Positions 11,159 through 22,501 of a stretch of 50,108 nucleotides of DNA are shown piece after piece (positions within the stretch are counted from its first letter, which is position 1; every line of letters begins with the position of its first letter). The translations under genes were made by a program, and so were the position numbers. Source of the DNA: Funneliformis mosseae. Taxonomy: Eukaryota; Glomeromycota; Glomeromycetes; Glomerales; Glomeraceae. The notes beneath the pieces are model-generated. The model was not told the DNA's origin. It did no database searches and saw nothing but the letters and a program-made list of their open reading frames with translations. Where the stretch lies: positions 1 through 50,108 of the forward strand of contig CAJVPP010000090.1 of assembly GCA_910592005.1 (NCBI GenBank), in the 5' to 3' direction.

Positions 11159-11313
11159 GGAAGGGTTTCTAGGAAAATCAGGTTCTGAGAAATTTTTCAC
11201 TTAAATTAAGAGCTTAATACATTTTAATCTAATAACATCAAAAACTAAAATGCAATAAAAATCTCAATTTTGTTAAAAAATTCCCGGAACCTGATTTTCC
11301 TAGCAATCAACCC
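11159..11313. mobile_element. MITE family A, copy 1 (ATAT target site)
   Basis: This 155-bp element ends in imperfect inverted repeats that share CTAGGAAAATCAGGTTC. It is flanked by ATAT at 11155-11158 and 11314-11317. It is the reverse orientation of the copies at 16055 and 19280 and the same orientation as that at 31979. It lies immediately upstream of the readable part of the Helitron relic. Confidence 0.85.
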
Positions 11314-11319
11314 ATATAG

Positions 11320-13610
11320 TCCTTTATTACACTTTGGACTAATAATATTATACAATACATTGATTTATTGATTACTACTATTAATTCTGGTCTTGATGCA
11401 TTTATTTCCAAATGTTATTCCTGTCAAAAATATACTGATAAGCTGTATTATAATTTATAAAATTATATTGAATTGATTAACAAGTTGCAACATCATACAA
11501 AGTGTAGTAGTTCTTATTATCTTTGTAATAATTATGCAGATCTTCAGTTTTGCAGATTTGGCTACCCTAAGGATCCTATTGAAAAAATGTTCTTATACGA
11601 TGATAATGAACATTCTGAGTTGCTGACTGTGAAAAATGATTTACTCATTAACCTTCATGATCACTTTACAGCTTTAGATTAACATATTAATGTTAACTTA
11701 AAACCTATTCTTGATATAAATATTGCTTTACATTATGTATTCAAGTATGCTAGTAAATTAGAACTTTGGTCACAAAAATATTATTCAGGATTTTTAATAC
11801 TAGTGATTTGAGTAATATATCACTTAGAACAATTCAAGCTCTACTACTCATATAGTTGCAGAGTGATCTACTTAGGAGATATGCCATTTTCTTGGTCTTT
11901 CTCTATATTATTCCAGTTATCAGTTTATTTTATTGAATTTGAATAAGAATACATCTTGATGGCTTTGTAGATCTTGTACTACACCTTTTTTTTCTCATAA
12001 TGAAGTTGATCTAACTATATAATTACTTTTGTAAAAATATTAGAGTTATCTCGCTGAATTTGAAGAGCTTTCATTTTTTAACTTTTATCTAAAATATCAT
12101 TATTATAAAGGTTAATGGAAATCTTATAAGTATGAAAATATAATGCATATCTGGCTGCATTCTTCATCTTTCTTTGATGACTATCAGTGAGAGGAATTTT
12201 GTCATATTAAGGTTCTCTATATTATTTATCTTGATCAAGATATATTAATTGAGAATAATAGTATCTTTTAATTTGATTTCTTTGAATGTTACTATAAAAT
12301 GATCAAAAATGCTTCTTTAGATTTGTTCAGTCCTCCTGTTGATAATCTGAAAGAATGTGTTGATAATAATAACAATCAGAACTGTGAAAATTTAGAAAGT
12401 GAATATGGTATAAGATCTGACTTAATAATACTTTCAGAAATAAGACTAGGTGCTGAGTTTAATATTTCTTCTGACTTGAGATGTCATGATATTGACTGAA
12501 ATTATGACTGCTATAAAGATCTTAGAATTTATTCTCTGATTTTGTTGCTAACTTTATAAAGTAAGCTAATAAGTTCACTACTTTTATCTATGCAGCTGTT
12601 CCTGATAATGCAGTAAATCTTTAATTTCTAAATATGAATTAAAGGATAGTATATAATCAAATTAAAACTTATTACACTATCTTGCTTACTAATCTAAAGT
12701 ATGTTAAACCACTTAGACTTATTGTTTTAAATATTACTAATACTGAAAAATTGTATTTAATAAGATTGATTTAATGAAATTGCTCAAAATTATGATGTGC
12801 TGTTTTACCTATAATGCTACTTATCCTGACTAATGTTACTACTTTTAATATTTATAATTCTATAATATATTCATTATTTTCAATTTCATTATCTAATAAA
12901 ACATCCAATTTATCTGACAAAATCTAAAATTGCAAAATTACATTATGTGAAGCATTTTATCATTAATGAATAAATATGATTAGAAGTCATATACTTGTAT
13001 TGATTAATTTATGCTTACATCATATCTTTCCTAAATGTATAAATCAAGTATTTAATCAACTATCTTCAGTGCTTGATAAACTAATATACTCTTAATTTAT
13101 AAATGAGATTCCTATTAAATAATGCTATTGCAATTTACTGACAGTTTGTAAGATCTTTTGACTTACTATTTTTAACATTTATTTTGTGATTCTAATGAGC
13201 AACGCCATTTAATATTCTTGTTATACTTGAAAGATGGTGAATTAACAGAGGATGATTGAAAACTACTTATTATATGATTTTCTAATTCTCTAGAAGTATT
13301 AGCTTCTTGGATCATACTCGATTTTTTAATACAATGTATCTTATGTCTTATAGGTCAGATATTAACGATTTTAATCTTAATAAACTCAGAACCTTGAATT
13401 TTTATATAGCTAGTATTGATGCAATTTATACAGGGGATGATAAAGCTTATAAGGCTGATTCAAATGTTGTGAAAGGCCTTGAATCTTATTTATTATTAGC
13501 AAGATGTTCAAGAGTTATACTCAAAACTAACCTATAGCTAAGGTAGGTTTGTTTGATTAATGGCTTAATTGATTCTAAGAAATAGTTTTTGAAGAGAATT
13601 AAGACTCATC
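11320..13610 (+). pseudogene. Helitron Rep/PIF1-helicase relic
   Basis: Several blocks in order match the Helitron replication/helicase protein. At 11475-11680 the open frame has KCSSSYYLCNNYADLQFCRF and GYPKDPIE, the Cys-rich block of the Helitron N-terminal domain, followed by ILDINIALHYVFKYASKLE. At 12299-12499 comes a linker (NCENLESEYGIRSDLIILSE). At 12700-12770 the PIF1 Walker A region reads PLRLIVLNITNTEKLYLIR, in which the usual GTAGTGKS is destroyed. At 13307-13537 the C-terminal helicase block reads KADSNVVKGLESYLLLARCS. Helitrons move by rolling-circle transfer; the N-terminal nuclease histidines are not visible. Many stops and shifts show it is dead. A LINE fragment joins it abruptly near 13614. 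Confidence 0.85.
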
Positions 13611-13613
13611 TTC

Positions 13614-14285
13614 TCTTCCAATCCAGTGGAGGATAATTTTATGCCAAGTATGATACCAATATATCATATAACAGAAATTGAGCCTGGTCTGGTTTAGAAT
13701 ATAGAATTAATACTTATATTCTAAAGCAGGGATTAAGTCAAGGCTTTAATCGGAACCTTTTCTGAATACCTTTTAATTTTAACCCTAAAACCTTTCAAAT
13801 TTGCCCAACTATCTGAATGACCTCAGAGTTCACCTTAAATTTGAACTATTTGATCTATCTATATCAGATCATCATATCATTGTACCAATTTTTTAAAATC
13901 CTATTTGTTAAAAGCAATCAACAATCAACCATTTGGTCTCAGATTTTCCTAAATAAGTACTTTAAAGTAACCTATAGTGCCTTATGACCTGCAACATTAT
14001 CTCTATTTACAACATTACAGTGACTTTTGAAACTACAAAAAGTATCTCTTCATAGCACTTTCTAAAATTGCACATTCTTGTACACTCCTGTGAAATGAGT
14101 GTTATCCCTATCAGTTAGTCACCATCTATATATCAAAGCAAAATTATAAGAACATAAACCTAAATTGAAGATTTCAAAATAATTCTTGAATGATAGATTT
14201 GGTCTTTAATTGTAAATGCCTTAAACAAGGTTTATTCAACCAGGAAGAAGTAAATTAGGTATATCTAAATTGAGGATATCAAATT
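13614..14285 (+). pseudogene. LINE endonuclease fragment, plus strand
   Basis: This segment is the inverted counterpart of 20890-21490; the two share long blocks, for example TTTTATGCCAAGT and CAACCATTTGGTCTCAGATT (the latter reverse-complemented in the other copy). On the plus strand, LSISDHHIIV matches the Ser-Asp-His end of a LINE apurinic-type endonuclease, and MIDLVFN near 14190 matches the MIDSVLN segment between endonuclease and reverse transcriptase in the long LINE copy at 33700. Several stops interrupt it. Its left edge truncates the Helitron relic. Confidence 0.6.
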
Positions 14286-15233
14286 TTCAAAGAAAAAAAA
14301 AACAAAAAAAAAACATGTAAACCTTAAAATCTAATCAAATAACATTACATCAATCGCAAAAAATAAATCGTCATGTAAACATAAGTGAAAAGCCAAGCAA
14401 ATTCCTAATTTAAAAGAAGAAGCTCTTTTAGAATCTTTAATTTTAAACCAAAATGAGCTAACAAATGAAGAAATAAAGGAAATGTTTAGATGAATGGAAT
14501 TTAGGTCGAATTAAATAAGATATTTGATATCAAAGGAGAAAAAGAATAGCAATATCTACTAGCAATACTTTTAAGAATTCTACAAAGCGTGTAAAAAATA
14601 AATTAGAATATACATATAGGATAAGCAATTTATTATTATACATAAAAATAAATTATTACTTATCTCAGAATTTTCATATAAGAAGTTTCTAAAAAAAATA
14701 AAATTAAAGATAACAAGTTATTTTGCAAATACTTAAGCATAAAGTTTTTCGTTAAAAGCTAACTTAATAAAGAATCCTTCAAATTTATGTCAAAATATAC
14801 CATCCTTATAATTTTTGCAGAAGTTAGACCAAGGTTTTTATAAATAAAATAATAATTTTTATAAGTAGAATAGATGTTTGTGTACCTACTTTATTATTTA
14901 TGATTGGTCAGAAAAAATGTAACTTTGAACTGTTTGCAATATACTTAAGTTATATGATTTATAGTAACACAAGAAATCTAATTAGGATCGGCAAGCTTAT
15001 ATGATATGCACATCAACTGATATGAAAAGGAGGCACTTTTAATCAATATAAGTTGGAAATGAATGATTATTTTTAAAAAAGGAGGCTGGCAATTTGTAGT
15101 AAATTATAACTTTTTAAAATGGTCAAATTTATTGAAGTCTTTAAGTGTTATGCATTATACAATATAATGTTTTCTCCAAACATAACTAATATTTCTTATC
15201 TTCTTAAATCAGATCCAATTAGCATATAATATT
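14286..15233. other. No gene recognised
   Basis: AT-rich sequence with short readable scraps but no domain, no long frame and no inverted ends that I can find. Confidence 0.45.
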
Positions 15234-15733
15234 TCATCCTCTACCAATTCTATCAAAATGACCTTTTATATCCTCTGAAAGATCAAAACCTGATATCCTA
15301 TCCAGATAAAGTCGAATTTTTGCTAAAGAAGCTGCAATCTCAAAACCTCCTATTTTTATTACTATTGTTTGAAAAAATATTACAATTATCTATTTTCTGG
15401 CTGATAACCTGATCCTTTAGGACCTTCTCTTTTACCTATTAATGTATGAAGATGGGTTACTTTTTCTTCTAACTCATGAATTTCTCCTTCTAAGATAATA
15501 TATGCTTCTTTTTTTGATTTACATCATGTAATACTATATGCAAAAGTTTCTTAAGTAATGTAATTTCATACTTAAAGAAGTTTTCTCATCTTAATGGCTA
15601 TGATAATAATATCTTGTCAGGTTATAGTTTTATAGCAGGCATCTAGCTTCTTGGTAAGAGCTTTAAGCTTTTTATTAGAGATATCATATGTGACTATTTC
15701 ATTAGTCAATTCTTTTTGCAAAGACAGATCCAT
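15234..15733 (-). pseudogene. Broken coiled-coil protein gene, possibly Maverick-borne
   Basis: From ATG 15733 the minus strand reads MDLSLQKELTNEIVTYDISN, then KKLKALTKKLDACYKTIT and a TGA. Beyond shifts comes a heptad-rich part (EAYIILEGEIHELEEKVTHL, then HTLIGKREGPKGSGYQPEN) and a last block, GFEIAASLAKIRLYLDRISG, FDLSEDIKGHFDRIGRG, ending at a stop at 15234-15236. The first two-thirds look like a coiled coil. I do not recognise the family. It lies back to back with a Maverick-type integrase relic about 50 bp away, so it may be one of that element's accessory genes; this is inference only. Confidence 0.45.
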
Positions 15734-15781
15734 GATTCTTATAATTCAAGTGAAGTTAGAATATTAGATATTTAATTTCTA

Positions 15782-16720
15782 TTGCATTATGAAAGATTTA
15801 TTATCAACCTTCAGCTTCTCTAAAAACAGGTGAAAGATTGGCTTGAGAGACAAGCTATACATCAGATTCATAAACCACAACCTAGAAAAATTCTTTAGCT
15901 CTATTACTACCTCAATGAAGTACATCAGGCAGATGTACTCTATATGCCTTATGATAATTTTTTGCTTTAATATAGTTTATCTGATACTAGAAGTGGTAAA
16001 TATGCAGGTTATCTTGACTTCATGCACTATTGCTAGGGCTCTAAGGAGATATATGGGTTGATTGCTAGGAAAATCAGGTTCTGGGAATTTTTTAACAAAA
16101 TTGAGATTTTTATTGCATTTTAGTTTTTGATGTTATTAGATTAAAATGTATTAAGCTTTTAATTTAAGTGAAAAATTTCTTGGAACCTGATTTTCCTAGA
16201 AACCCTCCCATATGATGATTCTGAATGTACTCTTATATAGCCAAAATTATTAATTATGGATAAGAGTATAAGTAATATTGCATAAATTTTCAGAAGCCAA
16301 ATCTAAATACAATATAAGAATTGTTGAAAGATATACCTTGTTCTCTTAAGTTTAGGTAAAGTACCTTCCTATAATTTTAAAGACCTTAATAATTCTGCAA
16401 CTCAGCAAATTAATATGATTCTGGCTGAAGCAATTAAAGAGAGATTGGTTAATGCTGATTCTTCTAACCTTGTAATGGACCTATGGTATATGATGAAGAG
16501 CAATTGGACTATAATACCTCTGTTAGATATTTACTTAAGCCTAGCAAGTTAGAGGGTGGTTAAAGACATACTGGGAATATGATTTGATCTCCTCAAGTTT
16601 ACATTATACATGATTCTCTGGTACAAATAAGTCAGCTTATTCTTTATTAGATATCAGATAATGAAGGCAATGGCCCAAAAAGAACTTTTGTGAGAGAGGA
16701 TTCCTAGTAGGTAATTACAA
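15782..16720 (+). pseudogene. Maverick/Polinton-type integrase relic
   Basis: The first part reads KQVKDWLERQAIHQIHKPQP and, about 15 residues on, NEVHQADVLYMPYDN, matching the WL-x-x-QA-(I/W)-x-QI leader and the H-Q-A-D-(L/V)-L catalytic aspartate block of the retroviral-type integrases of Maverick/Polinton elements. After an inserted MITE (16055-16209), the C-terminal part reads VYDEEQLDYNTSVRYLLKPS, KLEGG, SPQVYIIHDSLVQ and NGPKRTFVRED, the chromodomain-like tail of the same family. The enzyme would join element ends to the host chromosome. The catalytic core between is degraded, and several stops are one transition from Gln or Arg. No polymerase, ATPase, protease or capsid gene was recognised nearby. 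Confidence 0.75.
16055..16209. mobile_element. MITE family A, copy 2, inside the integrase relic
   Basis: A 155-bp element starting GGGTTGATTGCTAGGAAAAT and ending CTAGAAACCCTCCC, flanked by ATAT on both sides (16051-16054, 16210-16213). Ends share the CTAGGAAAATCAGGTTC core in inverted orientation. It splits the Maverick-type integrase reading, so it inserted after that element. Confidence 0.9.
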
Positions 16721-16724
16721 ATTA

Positions 16725-17060
16725 AATTGATAACAGGAAGTCTTCTATTTTTTCATCAACTTGTTTTTCTGTAATGAAATATTTCTTAGCAAATTTATAG
16801 TATAATGTATATAGATCCATTAAGAATTCTTAGATTTTTGCTATAATAAGATTTGTAATCATCTATTATTTAGGATATGTTCATCAGAATCTTCATCCTG
16901 GCATAATTTTTTTACTCTCTCTTTATAATTCTACATAAATTTTCCATCCTTTGGTTTCTATAATATAAACCAGTGATGGGTTTTGAACACATTTTAGATT
17001 TTAATAGTTTTGGACAAGGTTTTGAACATAACTTTCAAAATTGTCTAAAATTGTCCAATT
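16725..17060. other. No gene recognised
   Basis: AT-rich sequence directly after the integrase relic. It has a short repeated TGGACAAGGTTTTGAACA / ATTGTCCAATTG stretch near 17010-17065 but no open frame or inverted end. Confidence 0.4.
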
Positions 17061-18480
17061 GCCTAACACTAATATAAATGGCCTTGACTATATTGGCCAG
17101 AACCTTTTTGACTTTCTAAGAAGTGAGTTTTGCTATACACTTTTCTATATAACATAAAACTTATACCTGTGACTATCTTTATAATTCTAAAAAATGGTAT
17201 CCTTGTACTGAATGTGGTAAGCTTCTGCAGCTTGTGATCAATATTCTTTATAACATTGATATTATGTATGGTTTTAGCTCTAACCAAAAGTGTCCTACAC
17301 TTATGCTTCAGATAATTACAGGATAAAGCTTTGAGATTAGATCTTGAATATACTACACCAAAGGTGAGGCTTAACATATATATCTCCCAAAGGTAAGACT
17401 TAGGTAAGACTTAGTAACCCTAAATATTTTCCTTTTAGAATTAATTCTAGAATATCACAAAAATTAGTATGTGTTTTAGGCTTGATAAGTTTTACAAAGA
17501 ATACCCTCAAATACTTCAGTCCTTGATGTTTTTTGCTTCATAATATGTTGATATACAAAAGATTAGCTTCAAACACTTTGGTGCTTGCTAATCTTGCATC
17601 ATCTCAAGCCCAAACAGAATAGTATATTTATTATGATATCCTGATTGGGCTATAAAGCGCTATAAAGATTGTATAAATTGTATAATTCATAGCTTTCAAA
17701 TCCTCAATTTATATTATGAATTTTCGTATAGCTAGAAGGCTTTTAGAATAATGATTAAAAAAATATCTTGATAATGGTCAGAGGTTATAGTGATTTTGAA
17801 TGGTGTTTGTAAGAATAGGATGTGACAGTCATTATGGCTGAAAAGTGATTATTCTATTCAAATTTGGCAGTGGTTCTGAGGTGTTAAAGATCTATCTTTG
17901 AGTTCTAGGATCTGAGTATCTATGGAATTTAAGTCTAATCATAACTTTATTAGGCAATTTAGTGACATAGTGTGAGACAGTCTTAAAATGCTTAGGACAT
18001 GAGATTAAGAAGAAACATAAGGTGGATCAAAAAGGTAATTTTTGTATCACAGAAACAATTAGTTGTTAAATAATTAATAGCATAGATAATTGGATTTCTT
18101 TTTCATATTATACATTTATTTTGTAAAGAAAATTTTACAGTTTACATATTAAAAGATATAGAGATTAAGCATTTCTCTTCAGCTATTCTTTCTTTAATCT
18201 CTTACAAGTTTTTAATATATTAAAGTCTTTTAAAAGAAAATAGACTAAAAAGAATATTTTCAAGAGTACAGACCTGAGACATTGCTACAAATGAGAGGTT
18301 AGCAGTAAACTCCTTTATTTAAAATCTATAATGGCCTTTTCTAATGTAAAGTTCTGACTCTTATAAACTATTATTGACTACATAAGACATACAGGTATTT
18401 AGAAGCAAGAATAAGGAACCTTTTTACCTTCTCAAGTATATCTAACTGATAAAATTAAAATAAGTCTTTTATTATTTTTA
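17060..18480 (+). other. Decayed coding-like DNA, unassigned
   Basis: The plus strand has several protein-like scraps separated by stops. One, around 17160-17330, reads YTCDYLYNSKKWYPCTECGK followed by LLQLVINILYNIDI; the C-x2-C pair hints at a zinc-binding site. Others occur at 17470-17600 (KFYKEYPQILQSLMFF) and 17850-17960. I cannot connect them into one gene or name a family. The 102-codon open frame on the opposite strand (17069-17377) looks like a shadow. The position next to the integrase relic makes a Maverick origin possible. Confidence 0.35.
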
Positions 18481-18482
18481 AT

Positions 18483-19105
18483 CAATATAGTAAGACCTGA
18501 ATAATTAAGCCCAAATTAAATCCCAACTAATATATCAAAAATTATACCATTTTATTTGCTATTGTGAAAGATTGAAAATTCTAAAGCAATCCATAAAATG
18601 AATCATAAGGTCAAAAGGTCTTATCTGTGTATACATATGCTATTGAGGTTATAGTATACCAATATATACTAGGAAACAGGAACTGTTATGCATCTAAAGC
18701 ATTAATTTACATCATTTAACTATATAATAGAAAAAGTCAATAAATAAATTTAATGCAACACAAGATTTATATTAGTTAATTTGTGACAGACAAATGGACA
18801 TTACATGGTTTTGACTATAACAGAAGTGTCCTTTGCTAGACTTTAAGTTTGCTTAAGAAAAACATTCTAGATAATAATTTAATGAAAACCTGTAATATAT
18901 CAAAATTATAATACATTGCTTTGAAAAAAGGTTAAATTCTGAATAAAACAAAGCTAATTTTTAAGCTCTAAATTATACTAATCATTCTAATCATTATCTC
19001 AGAGCCTATTTACATCACATTCAGAGTATAGCTGGTACTTTCTGGTTCTATTTTCTCATATAATTCAAAAATAAAAAAAAATAGTAATTGAATAATAGGC
19101 CTAAA
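18483..19105 (-). repeat. Repeat copy D1, probable LINE 5' region
   Basis: This segment is a direct repeat of 21500-22050. Shared strings include TATCAAAAATTATACCATT, TTGCTATTGTGAAAGATT, TCTTATCTGTGTATACAT and GTTAAATTCTGAATAAAACA. Each copy has private insertions of 20-100 bp. The other copy lies directly upstream, in the minus sense, of LINE endonuclease sequence, so I infer that this repeat is the 5' portion of the same LINE. No open frame remains. Confidence 0.65.
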
Positions 19106-19279
19106 TAATATAAGCTTGGGTTACTGGACTAGAACCTGTCTCTGAATTCATTGATTATATTCTCATATTTCTATCTCATAGTAAGTTTAACTACTTCAGG
19201 AATCCTCTGATCTATCATGATCTCCTAGATCATCTTCTAAAATGCTCACTAGGCTTTTGAATATTCATTAATCATATTT

Positions 19280-19433
19280 GGGTTGATTGCTAGGAAAATC
19301 AGGTTCTGGGAATTTTTTAGCAAAATTGAGATTTTTATTGCATTTAGTTTTTGATGTTATTAGAATAAAATGTATTAAGCTCTTAATTTTTAGTCAAAAA
19401 TTTCTTGAACCTGATTTTCCTAGAAACCCTCCC
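19280..19433. mobile_element. MITE family A, copy 3 (ATTT target site)
   Basis: A 154-bp element of the same family, flanked by ATTT at 19276-19279 and 19434-19437. It starts GGGTTGATTGCTAGG and ends CCTAGAAACCCTCCC, so the inverted core is intact. The different duplication sequence (ATTT rather than ATAT) supports a true 4-bp target-site duplication and not an extension of the inverted repeat. Confidence 0.9.
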
Positions 19434-19437
19434 ATTT

Positions 19438-20379
19438 ACTGGAAGAGTTAGAACTATTTTAAACTATTTACAATTCAAGGGATTGAGAAGGAGACTTGGA
19501 AGTGCAATACATTGATTTTTATTACTTTTGTAATTTTGATGAAGTTTAAAAGCCTTAGGCTTTATAAAATGTTAGCTAAACATCATATTTATAAGATAAC
19601 TGCTTCACAGGTTTTTTAGCAGATCTACAGAAGATTCTATTAATTTAATTCAAAGTTATCTATATTTGCTATGATATATTTATTTTAATCCACTTTGTTT
19701 TAAAGAAGGGTTATGACAAGTAATTCTGATGTTCATAGATGATTCAAATTCTACTTGATCATTAAAGTTTGCCATAACTAAAATAAATCTCAATAACTTA
19801 TGAGATTTAGATTTACAAACATCTGATGCTTGCTTTAGGTGGTTGTACTTGCAATCTACAACATATTATTCATATAAACTAAAGCCAGAATTTTTATAAT
19901 GGGAAAGATTCAATTTGTAAAGATAAATAATTTGAATAAATAACATTTACTTGTTGTTTAAATGTATCATCAATTTCAAAAATCAGTTTTTTTTGATGAT
20001 GTATACTTGCACTTTTTGAAAATGATGGGCAACTTCAATTTTAATATCCTGCTTATTAGTGAAATAAGGGCTGAGTCAAAAGGTTACTATAAAAATCTTC
20101 TATACAAGTTTGCAAGGTAGATTGCTTTTAATTTTAAAATTCTTTTTTTATAACTTTGCTTTAACATTTCTTTTGAAGTTTAAACCTTCTAACATTTTAT
20201 ATAGATAAATTAAATGCAATTTTCTTTGTCATTTGGCATGATTTTCAAAAAAAAATTGGCAGCAATTACTCTGCAGTTGTGTGGTTGTGTGATATGCTCA
20301 ACACACAGAATAGTACAGGGTGGCAATTATAATATTTCTTAGATGTTCAAAAGGCTAATAAATCAGCAGGTTTTTATAG
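19438..20379. other. Decayed DNA, possibly LINE-derived
   Basis: No open frame or named domain. It lies downstream, in the minus sense, of a LINE reverse-transcriptase fragment, so part of it may be that element's 3' region, but I could not match it to the longer LINE copy. Confidence 0.3.
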
Positions 20380-22050
20380 AGATCTATTATAATAGTATGA
20401 ATTGAAAAGAGCTGAAAATACATCATGTATTCTTAACGAACATCAAATAATTAGTACTAATCTTTTGCAAAAGGCTTCTTAGAGAAATGTTAATTGTGAT
20501 CTGTATTCAATCTGAGGAAGAATAATAGTATTGTAGTTGTAAGTCAGCCAATATTTTCTTCATTATAGTGACTGTGTTTTTAACTCTTCATAAATTTGAT
20601 TTTTGACAAATCTTAGATTTTACAAAGGAGCAGATCATAATATATATATCATAAAATAGTTGAATAAATGAAATTGGATCATTCTGTTTAACATTGTCAA
20701 TAAATATATATGCGAGTAGGAAACAAGAAAAGCTGTAAGATTTAATCATTTTGTTAGAGAAAGATTATTGATAATTCAGTACCATTTGTCAGCAGTTAAT
20801 AGTAAGTTAACAAATTTGTAAACAATGTTGTGGTCCTGTTACTCGTTGAAAATTTCTTAAATATTTTTCTAAGCAGGAGTTATTAACTTTCATTTACAGT
20901 TAATTAAAGACCAAATCTATCATTCAAGAAGGATTATTTTAAAAATCTTCAATTCGGGTTTATGTTCTTATAATTTTGCTTTGGTATGTAATCCTGAAAG
21001 TAAAAAAGATTAACATGACAAATGGATGGTGATTGACTGATAGGGATAACAGAAGGTTGCAAGCCATAAGGCACTATAGGTTACTTTAGAGCAAATATAC
21101 AGTACTTATTTAGGAAAATCTGAGACCAAATGGTTGACTGTTGATTGCTTTTAATAAATAATAGTTTTGGCAAAATTGAATGAAATTTTCAGTAGACATT
21201 TTTTGGCCATTGTATAGGATTTTAAAAAATTGGTGCAATGATATGATGATCTGATATAGATAGATCAAATAGTTTCACTTTTGATCAAATTTAAGGTGAG
21301 CTCTGAGGTCATTCAGATAGTTGGGCAAAATTAGGAGGTTTTGGGGTTTCAAAAGGTATTCAGAAAAGGTTCCAATTAAAGCCTTGACTTAATTCCTGCT
21401 ATAAAACGTATATTCTAAACTAGACCAGGTTCAATTTCTGCTATATGATATATTGGTATCAAACTTGGCATAAAATTACCCCACTGGATATCATCTCTTA
21501 TAAACTTTCAAGCCCGATTAAATTCTAACTAATGTATCAAAAATTATACCATTCTAATTGCTATTGTGAAAGATTAGGAGCTTGAAGGAGCTTGAAAGCT
21601 TTGAAAAGTCTTCAAGTATTATGCAAACATAAAATGTTAGAATTAACTCTAAGGCAATCCATAAATGAATCATAAGGTCAAAAAATCTTATCTGTGTATA
21701 CATCTGCTATCAAGGTTTTAGTATACCAATACATACTAGGGAACAGGAACTGTTATGCATCCAAAGTGTTAATTTAATCACTTAATTATATAACTGATTT
21801 TTATATAATGCTAATTTGTTAACATGGCATCACATGAAGAAAATTAAAAATAGGTTAAATTCTGAATAAAACAAATCTAATTTTTAAGTTCCAGAGCCTA
21901 TTTACAAATTAGATCATATAATAACCTCTAATATGTAAGTGACATTAACCTTACATTCAGAGCATAGCTGATGCTTTCTGACTCTATTTTCTCATATACT
22001 TCAAATATAAAAAAAATTAGTAATTGAATAATAAGTCCTAAATAATAGGT
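20380..22050 (-). pseudogene. LINE remnant with internal deletion
   Basis: Reading on the minus strand, 22050-21500 is the repeat shared with 18483-19105, 21490-20890 is the endonuclease end shared in inverse with 13614-14285, and 20660-20400 is the reverse-transcriptase thumb: FVKNQIYEELKTQS followed by ILPQIEYRSQLTFL. The thumb aligns with FMNEIKAAVTIMQNKWLTVT and FNTVILPCI in the long LINE at 32514-32726. The catalytic palm between them is mostly missing. Stops are frequent. This is the second LINE lineage in the window by sequence, more diverged than the two long copies. Confidence 0.65.
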
Positions 22051-22285
22051 CTGCTAAGATATCACCTATCTTGAAATATATTTTAAATTTTCCAGACCAG
22101 CTGCTTTATCATTAGAAAGACCTGATAAATTAATAACTACTTATCAAAATAAGGGTTGCATAATACAGTCAAATCTTTATATATTAAAATGAAATCTAAC
22201 TTCTATTGATCTCTTACCAACTAAAACACTATTATAACATCAAAAGCTTTTGTAAAGATTAAAGAATAAATTAATAAATAGTCAA

Positions 22286-22501
22286 TCAAATATTATATTT
22301 ACCAATGTTATCTTTAGTATGAAAATAATCCTGACAAAATGTATTTGCTTTAGGTAGTTCCAAAAGATCAATTACACTTGATTGACTTTTAATAAATGAT
22401 AATAACTTAACTTTTGACAAAATGGCAAGACCTCTCAGGAATTTATAATAAAGTAGAATAAAAATAGCACAAATGTGAATTGTGATATTTTGGCCAAACA
22501 T
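22286..22501 (-). CDS. Short open frame, unrecognised
   Basis: An uninterrupted 71-codon frame starts at ATG 22501 and reads MFGQNITIHICAIFILLYYK, then FLRGLAILSKVKLLSFIKSQ. The first third is hydrophobic. A GTAAATA donor-like site near its end (after DNIG) could make this the first exon of a longer gene. I found no convincing next exon. It stands out from its surroundings in lacking stops, but could be a remnant of the adjoining LINE. Confidence 0.3.
   Translation of the reverse strand: MFGQNITIHICAIFILLYYKFLRGLAILSKVKLLSFIKSQSSVIDLLELPKANTFCQDYFHTKDNIGKYNI

Noticed and set aside
17069..17377. 102-codon minus-strand frame
   Set aside because: The plus strand over the same bases reads more like protein (WYPCTECGKLLQL), so this frame is probably a shadow.
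20041..20120. Extra LINE similarity (CTGAGTCAA near 20070 and 33720)
   Set aside because: The order relative to the RT fragment is reversed compared with the long LINE, so the short match is probably chance.
13614..21490. Complete Maverick with 600-bp terminal inverted repeats
   Set aside because: The inverted arms carry LINE endonuclease motifs and one is continuous with a LINE RT fragment; no 6-bp target duplication or AG/CT termini could be placed at the outer edges.
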